Shown here: positions 9,182-15,964 of the stretch, piece after piece
Layout of the letters: each line of letters begins with the position of its first letter
Position numbering within the stretch: the first letter of the stretch is position 1
Assembly (NCBI GenBank): GCA_014885115.2
Contig: WKLE02000120.1
Span: 1 to 15,964, forward strand
Reading direction: 5' to 3'
Length of the DNA stretch: 15,964 nt
Source: Asterionellopsis glacialis
Lineage: Eukaryota; Bacillariophyta; Plagiogrammaphyceae; Rhaphoneidales; Asterionellopsidaceae
Made by a program: the position numbers and the translations under genes
Notes under the pieces: generated by a model
What the model saw: the letters and a program-made list of their open reading frames with translations, nothing else
What the model was told of the DNA's origin: nothing
The model's database searches: none

Positions 9182-9370
9182 GTCGAGATGGGAAAACAAT
9201 GTTTGCGAACAGTTTCTGTCATGGGTTTTTGACTGGTAAACCATCACACTTGTAGATGCAATACCACTATGTGCAGGAGCAGTGAGAAGGACTGATGTAG
9301 TCCAAATCCAGTGAAGACGTGGAAGTTCAGGCTAGAGCTACTAGATATTAAAAGATTCTTATAATCACCA

Positions 9371-9601
9371 TTATTTCGTATTACACGTGCAAACGGTGGA
9401 AATACATTTTCGAAACTCATCATTTTCTTGAAGGCGATTCAGGCTTTCTGTTTGGACTGTCTCACTTTCCTTTAAAGGTCTGGTATGACAGAAGGAATTG
9501 CAACCTTGGTTTGAATCGTTTCCTTCCGAAAGAATTCCCCAAATACTGTACAGAAAGAAGAACAAAAAGAAACCGAAAGTGCGACAGAACTTACTTGTCA
9601 T
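9371..9601 (-). CDS. Small signal-peptide-like ORF, possible 5' exon of the M23 gene
   Basis: ATG 9601-9599 opens a 76-residue frame ending at TAA 9373-9371. Residues 1-25 have a basic start (TSKFCR), a strongly hydrophobic core (GFFLFFFLYS) and a plausible cut before EGNDSN, a good signal peptide. The rest is polar with five Cys and no family I recognise. The ATG overlaps the last codons of RPC10 (ATGACAAGTAA). Its position upstream of an M23 ORF that lacks a start and a signal peptide suggests it supplies the first exon, but I could not find a donor/acceptor pair that joins the frames convincingly. It may instead be non-coding RPC10 3' UTR, or the downstream exon of an RPC10 splice variant. 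Confidence 0.35.
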   Translation of the reverse strand: MTSKFCRTFGFFLFFFLYSIWGILSEGNDSNQGCNSFCHTRPLKESETVQTESLNRLQENDEFRKCISTVCTCNTK

Positions 9602-9923
9602 TCCATTGATGGCTACATTTACAGCACTTGTAAAAGACAGACATAGGTTCATCTGCACTGCGAATTTGCATCTGCAAAAAATAAGCTTCATGGTGACTGC
9701 ATGATGGGCAGACTGTCATAGTACGATCAACATTCTCCCATGCAGCAGCCCCTCCCAGAATATCATCAACCATTTTCCGTTCTGGGAAAGTTTTTTTGGT
9801 TACATGTGAGGCGATATCAGAAGAGTACGGACATGTCGAACAAGCAAATAACGTTTTGTCGTCAGATCCGGAAGAAGGCAGCTGAATTTGCAGCAAGGTT
9901 CCATCTAGCGGGCAAAACCACAT
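9591..9923 (-). CDS. POLR3K: RNA polymerase III subunit RPC10 (POLR3K / yeast Rpc11 homologue)
   Basis: This 110-residue protein matches the usual length of about 108-110 for the small Pol III subunit that stimulates RNA cleavage and assists termination and reinitiation in the nucleus. The N-terminal zinc ribbon has FCP at residues 3-5 and FACSTCPY near 27-34. The linker has the family signature VDDILGGAAAWENVD (about 52-66). The C-terminal TFIIS-like ribbon has CPSC, then QIRSADEPM with the acidic Asp-Glu tip that reaches the active site, then FYKCCKC and HQWNDK. ATG 9923 is the only sensible start. An oddity: where most homologues have a CxxC in the first ribbon, this one reads CPLD, so one zinc ligand appears to be Asp. 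The stop codon lies inside a GTAAGT splice-donor-like sequence. The gene is divergent from the DUF2214 gene. Confidence 0.95.
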   Translation of the reverse strand: MWFCPLDGTLLQIQLPSSGSDDKTLFACSTCPYSSDIASHVTKKTFPERKMVDDILGGAAAWENVDRTMTVCPSCSHHEAYFLQMQIRSADEPMSVFYKCCKCSHQWNDK

Positions 9924-10173
9924 AATTATTCAATTTTTCGCAAAAGATTTTCAAAGTCAGATCGCCAAATGTCTGGTCAGTCTAAACAAAGATTTTTTAG
10001 TCCGTTCAGTAACAAAAAGATTTTTTAGATCTCTTTCTTTTAGAGCTTCTTTTCCCTGCTCTCTTCCTGGCTCTGTGATCTGGGAATAGATGAGAGGCTG
10101 AAATGTTGACACTCCTTTGACAAGACAGCTACTCTAGAGACAGGACTCAAGAGAGGACAAGACTAGCCAAAAT

Positions 10174-10203
10174 ACTAGACTACACCTGCAGACGTAGTCT
10201 AGT
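10174..10203. repeat. Perfect 10-bp inverted repeat with 10-nt loop
   Basis: ACTAGACTAC (10174-10183) is matched by GTAGTCTAGT (10194-10203). The loop contains CTGCAG. The arms match at all ten positions. It lies in the divergent spacer and could be a dimeric factor site, a transcript hairpin, or the relic of a small inverted-repeat element. Confidence 0.75.
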
Positions 10204-10322
10204 CGATATGTCGCTTGGGACCTTTCTTGTCCAACTGCTGGATGTGAATCTTGTGCGGCGCGCGAAGTTGTCTTCGTTTAGTCCTTGGAGTCGAACGACG
10301 ACGTGTAGCTATGTACCTCGTG

Positions 10323-10381
10323 CGTACAGGTATAGGTAGGTCCTACCTTTATACGTACAGGTACATACACTCGTACAGGTA
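10323..10381. repeat. Three CGTACAGGTA boxes
   Basis: Identical 10-mers lie at 10323-10332, 10354-10363 and 10372-10381, with start-to-start spacings of 31 and 18 bp. Between the first two is a near-palindrome (GGTAGGTCCTACC), and a reverse-orientation relative (TGTACCTGGTA) follows at about 10391. The cluster lies 380-440 bp upstream of ATG 10763 and may be a regulatory site array. Confidence 0.6.
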
Positions 10382-10594
10382 CGAATCTGTTGTACCTGGT
10401 AACTGGTGCTTTGTCAATACTGTAACATTATTTTTTTGCCACTCCTTTTTATAGAGCAAAGAAGTCTTGTGACGATGATTTATGACGGTTTTTCATACTT
10501 GATGGATGATTCTCGTCTTTGTCATTCACTCCCATCCACATTAGGACGACATAGAAATCCGATATCTAAAAATCTAATTATCTCCTCTAACCAG

Positions 10595-10763
10595 CCCTTT
10601 GTTGTTGGTTTCTTCTGCCTCAGCATGGACCCCCCGTGCTCCAGAGAAATCTCTAAAGGTGTCCACATCCGTTGTGACCAAGCAGAAAGCAATGTCATCC
10701 TTTGACCCTTTGGATCTCAATGAAGATTCAAAATTTCAACTACCCGAAAAGAGACATCCGGTA
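10595..10763 (+). CDS. Candidate presequence exon with ASAW plastid-targeting motif (frame differs from downstream ORF)
   Basis: In the frame starting at 10599 the sequence reads LLLVSSASAWTPRAPEK, then a Ser/Thr/Lys-rich stretch and SSFDPLDL, up to TGA 10764-10766. A hydrophobic core followed by ASA-W and a basic, hydroxylated stretch is the hallmark of the bipartite signal/transit peptides that carry diatom proteins into the four-membrane plastid. The exon is bounded upstream by an acceptor-like CTAACCAG (ending at 10594), so the initiating Met should be in an earlier exon that I could not locate. The frame is offset by one base from the DUF2214 ORF that begins at 10763. A single extra base near 10762 would join them, and no credible intron does so. 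Confidence 0.5.
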
Positions 10764-11489
10764 TGAACGCCTTGCTTTTGTCAAGCATTGTTCTTGGAAC
10801 CCCTAGCACTGCCTTTGCCGCTACTGCCTTTGCTCCCAACGCAATCCCTTCAGCTTTGGCTTCCTATGGACACTACGCCAGCCTTTTGGGAATTCTTGCC
10901 TGCATTATGATTGAACGTCTTACCATCAAGCCAAATATGACCGAAAAAGAAGAAGATTTCGTAGCTTTTGCTGATACTGGCCTTGGAGTTTGGGGTGTTC
11001 TTATCGCATACACTGGATATTTGCGTGTCACTGGCTTGGAAAAAGGATTTGATTTTTACGCCAACGAACCAATCTTTTGGCTCAAGATTTGCTTCGTTGG
11101 AATCTTTGGTGCAGGTAGGATATTACTGAACTTGTGATGTGAAATCAAGACATCATGTAATTTTGGATGTTGACTTGTTGCTGACACTTTATACTGATTC
11201 TCTTCTCGCAGCATCGTTTTTTAACACTACCCAAGTCATCAAGAGAGCCGTAGCAAGACGTGGTGGCGAGTTTGAACCCATGTCTGATGCTCTTGCAAAA
11301 CGCATGATTCAAATTTGCAATGCTGAGTTGGTTGCTATCAGTGTCATCCCTCTCACAGCCACGTTCATGGCCCGCGGCGTTCTATATTCCGAATCTATCC
11401 CATGGCAGGCTGAAGCTGGATTGGCAGCAGCAGTCTTTGCAGGACTAAGTTTCAAGTATTTGAAGGAAGCCTTCACTTGGGAGGATTAG
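10763..11489 (+). CDS. Plastid DUF2214-family membrane protein
   Basis: The coding sequence joins 10763-11114 and 11212-11489 (209 residues from ATG 10763). The core from YGHYASLLG to MARG matches the cyanobacterial/plastid DUF2214 family in order and length: YGHYASLLGILACIMIERL (helix 1), GLGVWGVLIAYTGYLRV (helix 2), an N-P-hydrophobic turn NEPIFWLKICFVGIFG (helix 3), and LVAISVIPLTATFMARG (helix 4). A further hydrophobic segment, AEAGLAAAVFAGLSFKYL, is near the C-terminus. The first 25 residues (LLLSSIVLGTPSTAFA) look like a thylakoid or second targeting signal, fitting a plastid inner-envelope or thylakoid location behind the upstream ASAW presequence. Family function is unknown. An in-frame TGA at 10721-10723 makes ATG 10763 the first start in this frame, but the targeting exon suggests the real protein begins earlier. 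Confidence 0.8.
11115..11211 (+). other. Spliceosomal intron, 97 nt
   Basis: The donor is GGTGCAG|GTAGGA (11114/11115) and the acceptor is TTCTCTTCTCGCAG|CATCG (11211/11212), with a clear pyrimidine tract. Joining gives GCA TCG TTT TTT and continues DUF2214 homology across the junction. Retention would stop translation shortly after the donor. Confidence 0.9.
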
Positions 11490-11864
11490 AGTAATCAAAG
11501 AGACTTTGAAACTCTCTACTGCTACGAAAAGCATGACAAAGAAAATGACATTTCAACGCTAGAAATAATATTTCCAAAAATTATCAATTCTGAAATTTAA
11601 ATATATTTTAAAACTCTATTTTATTTCTACTTTTTGGATGACTTTTCAACAAAAATGACACACACACATCTGGGATAGTTCGTACACTATCGTAGACGCC
11701 CTATCCCTCTATATCTTTCTCTATATCTCGACTGTTCTTCGCTGTAAGATTTGAAGAAGACAGAGAAAACATTAGAGCGGCAATTGAAAATAATACACGT
11801 AACGTTACATGCACCCCCCCAGGAAGAAGAAAGACAGAGCCATGATGTGTTTCATTTCAAAGAT
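11490..11864. other. Convergent 3' intergenic region
   Basis: Spacer between the convergent stop codons of the DUF2214 and 892-residue genes. It includes an AT-rich core (AAATTTAAATATATTTTAAA, about 11594-11613), a short run of repeated CTATATCT units (about 11707-11728), and a C7 run (11813-11819). Nothing coding is seen. Confidence 0.5.
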
Positions 11865-14543
11865 TCAACGTACCAAAAACATCTCCAGTAACAATAGTTT
11901 GATGTCTGTACGGACATCAAAGGTTTCTAAGCTCCTTGCATTGTTAATTTTTGCAACCAAATCAGTTTCACTGATAAAGATAGTTTCTTCCGGAGGCATA
12001 TCTCCAAATACAGCACGTAAGTGATTATTACGTAAACGCCTCCTTCTACCGAGTGGTGATGCCATTTCAATGTCGCATATATTGCATTCACTCATTAAGA
12101 ATGGATCTACCAAGGCTGTACAACCCAATACATATCCTGATCGTCTTCGTAATGCCATCCATAATGCTCTAATATTCCTTCCCTTTTCAGCACAAAGATC
12201 TCGATGAAATGGATGATAACACCCTATGGCCACATCTTGTACGGGTCTCCAAGTGGATGAATCTGTGATAACAATATGTAATATTAAACGTCCTGATGAT
12301 CGTTTGGTAGGAACAAAGTCATCCAATATATCATTGCGACAAAATGGATCTAACGCAATATATCTCCATGGATGTTCTGGTATTTTTTCCACAAGAACAT
12401 CACCACTACCACCATTCTTATTACTATAGTGATTATTGGGGGGTGCATCAATGTCATTGACGCCCATGGAGGGTTTACGTGATTCACCCCACCAACTTTC
12501 AGGGAATTTCACATGTTGTCCAACTATACTTTGCCATAGAGTTCCTGCTCGCTGTGCATGGAGGTATGATTCTTCCTTGACAGGATACACAGATGTTGTT
12601 CCTGCGGATGAATGGCTAATATCACATGCATAACTTGCTGTTGTACCAGAAACACTACTGACGTTTGAACTAATGACAGAGGATGCATCCGCATCTAACA
12701 TATGTGTTGGTAAATCCAATTGAGAAGCATTATCCAAAAATGTAAAGTGTGGGTGTTTGCGGTAGGCCTTTTTTTGGGGTTCTGTCGTCTGATGTGAACC
12801 ATTACCACTCGTACCACGCTGCAAAGTTGACGAAACAATAGCAGCAGCGGCGGCAGCAACCTGTTTATGGTTGTTGTTGCGGTTGTCGGTGCCATTATCA
12901 GAAGTCGTAGAAAAGGAGGAACGTCTACTTCCGGTAGTGCTCGCATTAGTATTGTCATGATGATTCCTACGACCAGCCATTTCCCTTGTTGTTGCTGTTG
13001 TTGTTATTTGAGTTTTTGCATGATTCGTACTACTAGTAGTAGTATTACCTGCTCCACGACGTTTTGTTCCATTGGCTACGACTAATAATTGTGGGGTAAA
13101 ATCATCATCACCATCTTTACCTCCAATTGTTAATGGACTTACGTTACAAGATGCTCTTGTGGGTGATGTCGGAGGTGTTACAACGGGTGGTGGTAAGTGA
13201 TGCGGAATCCTTGATCTTGATGGATCTAGGTTCACTAGAACGTTATTATTCCTTTGTTGTTGTTGTTGGGATCGAGTATTGTTGTAATTATTCTTGGTAG
13301 GAGTAGGAGCAGTATTCGTAGTATCGAGTACTGCACCATCATCAAGATCTATACGATGAGAAAGTCTACTGGATCTACTAGCTTGAATACTCTCTCTATC
13401 GTAGTCATCGTAGTTGTCGTTGGTGTTTTCACTGTTGGATGATGAAGAAGAAGAATTCTCATTGTCAATTTCATCTACATCGACAGGACCAGTTCGTCTA
13501 CTATGTGTACTGAATACTCCACTGTATTGTTGTGATTGTTGTTGTTGTTCTTCACTTGACACATCATCAATTTCATCTACATCGACTGGACCGGTACACG
13601 ACTTTCTTGTTGGCATTGATGCGGACGGTGAATAGAGCTTTCTAGCACCAACAAGAGCATTCGTAGTGGAATAATTCATTGCAGGAGCAGAAGCAAAACT
13701 TCGATCCATACTTTGGTCCATATCAGAATGATGGATATTCCTATTCCTATTACTAGCAGTAGTAGATGCAATCCTAGTAGGCACAGCAGAAAGAGATGAA
13801 AAATTTGTATGGACGACTGCATCATGTGCTCCAACTCGTGTTGGTTCGCAGGATGATAGTTTTCTTGGACTTATACGTTCCAATGGTGCTACATGAGTTC
13901 CCATTCGTGCTTTTCTTCGTTCAATAGCTGTGCTAGAAGCATTAGTTTTAGTTTTAGTTGCAGTAGTATCTGATGTGGTAGAATGGAATCCTTTTCGATA
14001 ACCTCTTCGTGTAGTTGTTGATTTTGTTGCTGTTGTGGGACTAGTTTGAAAAGCTAATGTGGGTTCTTGAGTCCATTCCGACGCTGCATTCGTACCCGAA
14101 GAAGATGAAATCGTACTTGACGATCGCTGTTTGGATGAAAATTTCTCCCATTCTGATTTGAATAATTTTGGTGGAGTCAATCCTGAGTGATGCGATTGCA
14201 GTTGCAATTCTGGTGAGGAGGATGGCGGTGCTGGTGGCGGTGGCGGTTGATCTCTTCCTTTGTTGCCGCGGGTGCGTCTTTGACTGCTATTATTGTTATT
14301 GCTAGTGTTATTGCTACGATAAAATTGATCACGGGCATTCCATTGATGATTATTTTCTTTATGCGAATCGCTTTCACTGTAATTGACAGTTGCTCTTGTT
14401 GCTGGCGTTGATTCAGACACTACACGTCGTGTCCTACCGATCGGTTTTGGACGTCGAACGAAATCAAAATCATTCTTCGTGTGGTGACGATGATAATCGT
14501 AGCTGGAGCTGGCAAAGGATGGCGGTTCATCGAATTCGCTCAT
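11865..14543 (-). CDS. Large low-complexity protein with a conserved-looking C-terminal domain, function unknown
   Basis: This intronless 892-residue frame runs from ATG 14543-14541 (MSEFDEPPSF) to TGA 11867-11865. Residues 1 to about 600 are mostly disordered: Ser/Thr/Asn-rich, with polyglutamine (EEQQQQSQQ, RSQQQQQR), polyasparagine, polyserine, polyalanine and proline runs. The motif TGPVDVDEID occurs twice (about residues 316 and 350). The last 226 residues (about 667-892) are of normal composition: KFPESWWGE, EHPWRYIALDPFCRNDILDDF, RLILHIVITD, CYHPFHRDLC, a basic RALWMALRRRSG segment, NICDIE and a GRRRRLR cluster. I do not recognise this domain. There is no signal peptide or membrane helix, so a nuclear or cytoplasmic scaffold or regulatory role is a guess. 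The basic clusters could serve nuclear import. The upstream purine-rich leader fits a 5' UTR. Confidence 0.8.
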   Translation of the reverse strand: MSEFDEPPSFASSSYDYHRHHTKNDFDFVRRPKPIGRTRRVVSESTPATRATVNYSESDSHKENNHQWNARDQFYRSNNTSNNNNSSQRRTRGNKGRDQPPPPPAPPSSSPELQLQSHHSGLTPPKLFKSEWEKFSSKQRSSSTISSSSGTNAASEWTQEPTLAFQTSPTTATKSTTTRRGYRKGFHSTTSDTTATKTKTNASSTAIERRKARMGTHVAPLERISPRKLSSCEPTRVGAHDAVVHTNFSSLSAVPTRIASTTASNRNRNIHHSDMDQSMDRSFASAPAMNYSTTNALVGARKLYSPSASMPTRKSCTGPVDVDEIDDVSSEEQQQQSQQYSGVFSTHSRRTGPVDVDEIDNENSSSSSSNSENTNDNYDDYDRESIQASRSSRLSHRIDLDDGAVLDTTNTAPTPTKNNYNNTRSQQQQQRNNNVLVNLDPSRSRIPHHLPPPVVTPPTSPTRASCNVSPLTIGGKDGDDDFTPQLLVVANGTKRRGAGNTTTSSTNHAKTQITTTATTREMAGRRNHHDNTNASTTGSRRSSFSTTSDNGTDNRNNNHKQVAAAAAAIVSSTLQRGTSGNGSHQTTEPQKKAYRKHPHFTFLDNASQLDLPTHMLDADASSVISSNVSSVSGTTASYACDISHSSAGTTSVYPVKEESYLHAQRAGTLWQSIVGQHVKFPESWWGESRKPSMGVNDIDAPPNNHYSNKNGGSGDVLVEKIPEHPWRYIALDPFCRNDILDDFVPTKRSSGRLILHIVITDSSTWRPVQDVAIGCYHPFHRDLCAEKGRNIRALWMALRRRSGYVLGCTALVDPFLMSECNICDIEMASPLGRRRRLRNNHLRAVFGDMPPEETIFISETDLVAKINNARSLETFDVRTDIKLLLLEMFLVR
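13465..13595 (-). repeat. Direct repeat encoding TGPVDVDEID
   Basis: Two copies of about 29 bp lie at 13465-13493 and 13567-13595, start-to-start distance 102 bp, in frame in the 892-residue gene. They differ at two synonymous-type positions (GACAGGACCAGT versus GACTGGACCGGT), so the peptide is kept while the DNA has diverged. The spacer encodes a Gln/Ser-rich stretch. Confidence 0.8.
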
Positions 14544-15060
14544 GAGGGATTCTTTTTTTCTTTCTTTCTTCAATGTCTCGATATTTCGAATGAAGGATCA
14601 AAGTAGATCGTCTCTTACAGGCGCTTGATAATGGTTCGTGGATCGTGTCCCCTGTCTCTTTTTGGCACCTCTTCTCTCTTGCTCTCGCTCTCGCTCTTGT
14701 CTTGTTTGGAGCACTCACAGTTGCATGCAATGTACAAAATACTACGGTATTTGATACGTGGATGTACACTGCAGTTTAGTTTCTCGAGTTCGTTTTCCCG
14801 GGTTTGGATGGATTGTGCACCGATCTGCTTTTTGTCAGAGACGACGTCATTCTATAGCCCTATCCGTTACATTTTTCCTATACACATACTTCCGTTCCAT
14901 CGATTTACTTAGACATAAACGTTAATTTTTAAAATTTTAGTTGACGCGCGTTGAGAATTTTCTTCCTTCCATAGAAACTTCCCCGCCTGCTACCGGTATG
15001 GTACGCCGCACTCTCTGCTTTCGTATGTTTTTGGATTATTCTACAGGGATTCTACATGAA
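14544..15060 (-). promoter_or_regulatory. 5' leader and putative promoter of the 892-residue gene
   Basis: Read on the minus strand, the 250 bp before the start codon are purine-rich, with GAAAGAAAGAAA-type and GAGCGAGAGC-type runs (plus-strand TTTCTTTCTTTC at about 14558 and CTCTCGCTCTCG at about 14681). A TGACGT element (minus strand, 14849-14844) lies about 300 bp upstream of the ATG. The transcription start is not identified. Confidence 0.3.
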
Positions 15061-15964
15061 ATCGGGTATTTAAAAAAATAATCTTCTATCTACAGACACT
15101 AATACATTATCGACATACAGAAAAAAAGTTCCCTCCATTTTCTCCATCCGTGATGGTTGAATCTTGGCACACGCCGTGTCCCTTATTTCATCATCCACAC
15201 GTATGTTCAAACAATATAGGGTTATAGATAATAAACCGAACCTTGAGAGTTTGTCTTTTGGGGGAGGGAGTGGCAATACGGCGAGACCTACAGGACTACA
15301 CAAGTTCCACGGAGATGCGGTTCAAGGTGGCAAGACCTTTTTTTCTCCTTTTTTTGGCAAAAATGCAAAATAGAGTTGCAATCCGTCAATTCTGGTACCA
15401 AAGTTGATGGATCATGCGACTTCCTATCTAATTCTCTATAGTGATACGTACTGTGGTATCTTCAGATTTACCATTTTGGTGTATTTTTGGGTTCATTGGC
15501 AGGTACTGTACCAGCTACCAGGTACTTACTTGCTTTTGTCGGGTTCCATTATATTGCTTAGTGCGGTTCAAGGTACATACTGTAGTTTTATTGGTAGACT
15601 CCCACCGACACGGAGAACCACACATCCAAAATAAAATAATACTCCCCGAGTAGAGTACACATTCCCTTTTTGTTCCACGAGCGATTCATTGACACCAATA
15701 AGCCCCCCCCCCACACACACACCACCACCACACGACAAATAATAATAATAATCATCAAAATACGAATATTACATACAAATCATTCATTGGAATCACTTTC
15801 GGTTTTTTCAAGTTGTGGCCGATTTCGTCTCGAGAGTGAGTGAGTGAGTGAGCGAGTGAGAGAGAGACAATCGAATCTCCAAAATAATTAAAAAAAAGAC
15901 AATTAGAAATATATCTTAGAAAAGCGACACTTTCACCTGGTGCGTGCTGCGAAAAAGATTCAAG
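15061..15964. other. Apparently non-coding region with short repeats and microsatellites
   Basis: No ORF here has a recognisable product. The only open stretches are 60-77 codons long on both strands. The 13-mer TGCGGTTCAAGGT occurs at 15316-15328 and 15562-15574. GGTACTGTACC, an odd palindrome, lies at 15502-15512. A C10 run (15703-15712) passes into CA and CCA repeats (to about 15732), then AAT repeats (about 15738-15751), and a GAGT/GAGA microsatellite covers 15832-15868. The latter resembles a 5' UTR or promoter of a gene beyond the right edge. Confidence 0.5.

Larger units (their letters stand above)
9924..10594. other. Divergent promoter region between RPC10 and the DUF2214 gene
   Basis: This 670-bp spacer contains a direct repeat AAAGATTTTTTAG at 9988-10000 and 10016-10028, close to the RPC10 start. 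Farther right are a perfect hairpin (10174-10203) and three CGTACAGGTA boxes (10323-10381), listed separately. A possible 5' UTR intron of the right-hand gene runs from GTAACATT (about 10421) to TTTTTATAG (about 10455), and a further acceptor CTAACCAG ends at 10594. No coding exon with an ATG could be assigned in this stretch. Confidence 0.4.

Noticed and set aside
10406..10705. 99-codon plus-strand ORF across the DUF2214 upstream region
   Set aside because: It is in a different frame from both the ASAW presequence and the DUF2214 body and has no targeting or domain features.
14527..14769. 80-codon minus-strand ORF with an RARARARE run
   Set aside because: The run comes from the GAGC/GAGA microsatellite-like leader of the 892-residue gene.
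15070..15303. 77-codon minus-strand ORF
   Set aside because: No homology, signal peptide or promoter context, and it is typical of chance open frames in this AT-balanced region.

Overview
The window looks like nuclear DNA of a diatom, most likely a pennate species. The evidence is: (1) two genes with short GT-AG introns (149 and 97 nt); (2) a plastid presequence with an ASAW cleavage motif; (3) retroelement coding sequences of types common in diatom genomes; (4) a secreted cysteine-rich membrane protein of a kind I associate with diatoms and related stramenopiles. No species is assigned.

Left third, about 1-6200: retroelement debris. Bases 1-207 are the 3' end of a plus-strand Ty3/gypsy Pol. 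An LTR-like stretch follows at about 247-640, carrying four TGACGTCA palindromes. It abuts a minus-strand LINE-like element (about 691-4129). That element keeps a gag-like ORF1 and an endonuclease/exonuclease/phosphatase (EEP) domain, but stops before any reverse transcriptase. Upstream on the minus strand is a further broken ORF (4192-5700) with four in-frame stops, then more fragmentary sequence up to about 6200. The LINE coding regions and the 4192-5700 ORF are disrupted.

Middle, about 6300-11500: compact host genes. A secreted type I membrane protein (6583-7925, +, one intron) converges on an M23-type metallopeptidase ORF (8210-9181, -) whose 5' end is unresolved. Just upstream on the same strand lies the RNA polymerase III subunit RPC10/POLR3K (9591-9923, -). 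A small signal-peptide-like ORF starts inside the last codons of RPC10 and could be a 5' exon of the M23 gene. A divergent spacer with a perfect hairpin and repeated CGTACAGGTA boxes separates RPC10 from a plastid-type DUF2214 membrane protein (10763-11489, +, one intron). The DUF2214 presequence is visible upstream in a different frame.

Right, about 11500-15964: a single-exon 892-residue low-complexity protein (11865-14543, -) with a C-terminal domain I do not recognise, then 1.4 kb of apparently non-coding DNA rich in microsatellites.

The host genes do not form an obvious pathway. I found no rRNA, tRNA or CRISPR array, and no convincing new multi-gene system. The points most worth following are the RPC10/M23 overlap, the frame break in the DUF2214 presequence, and the TGACGTCA array in the LTR.
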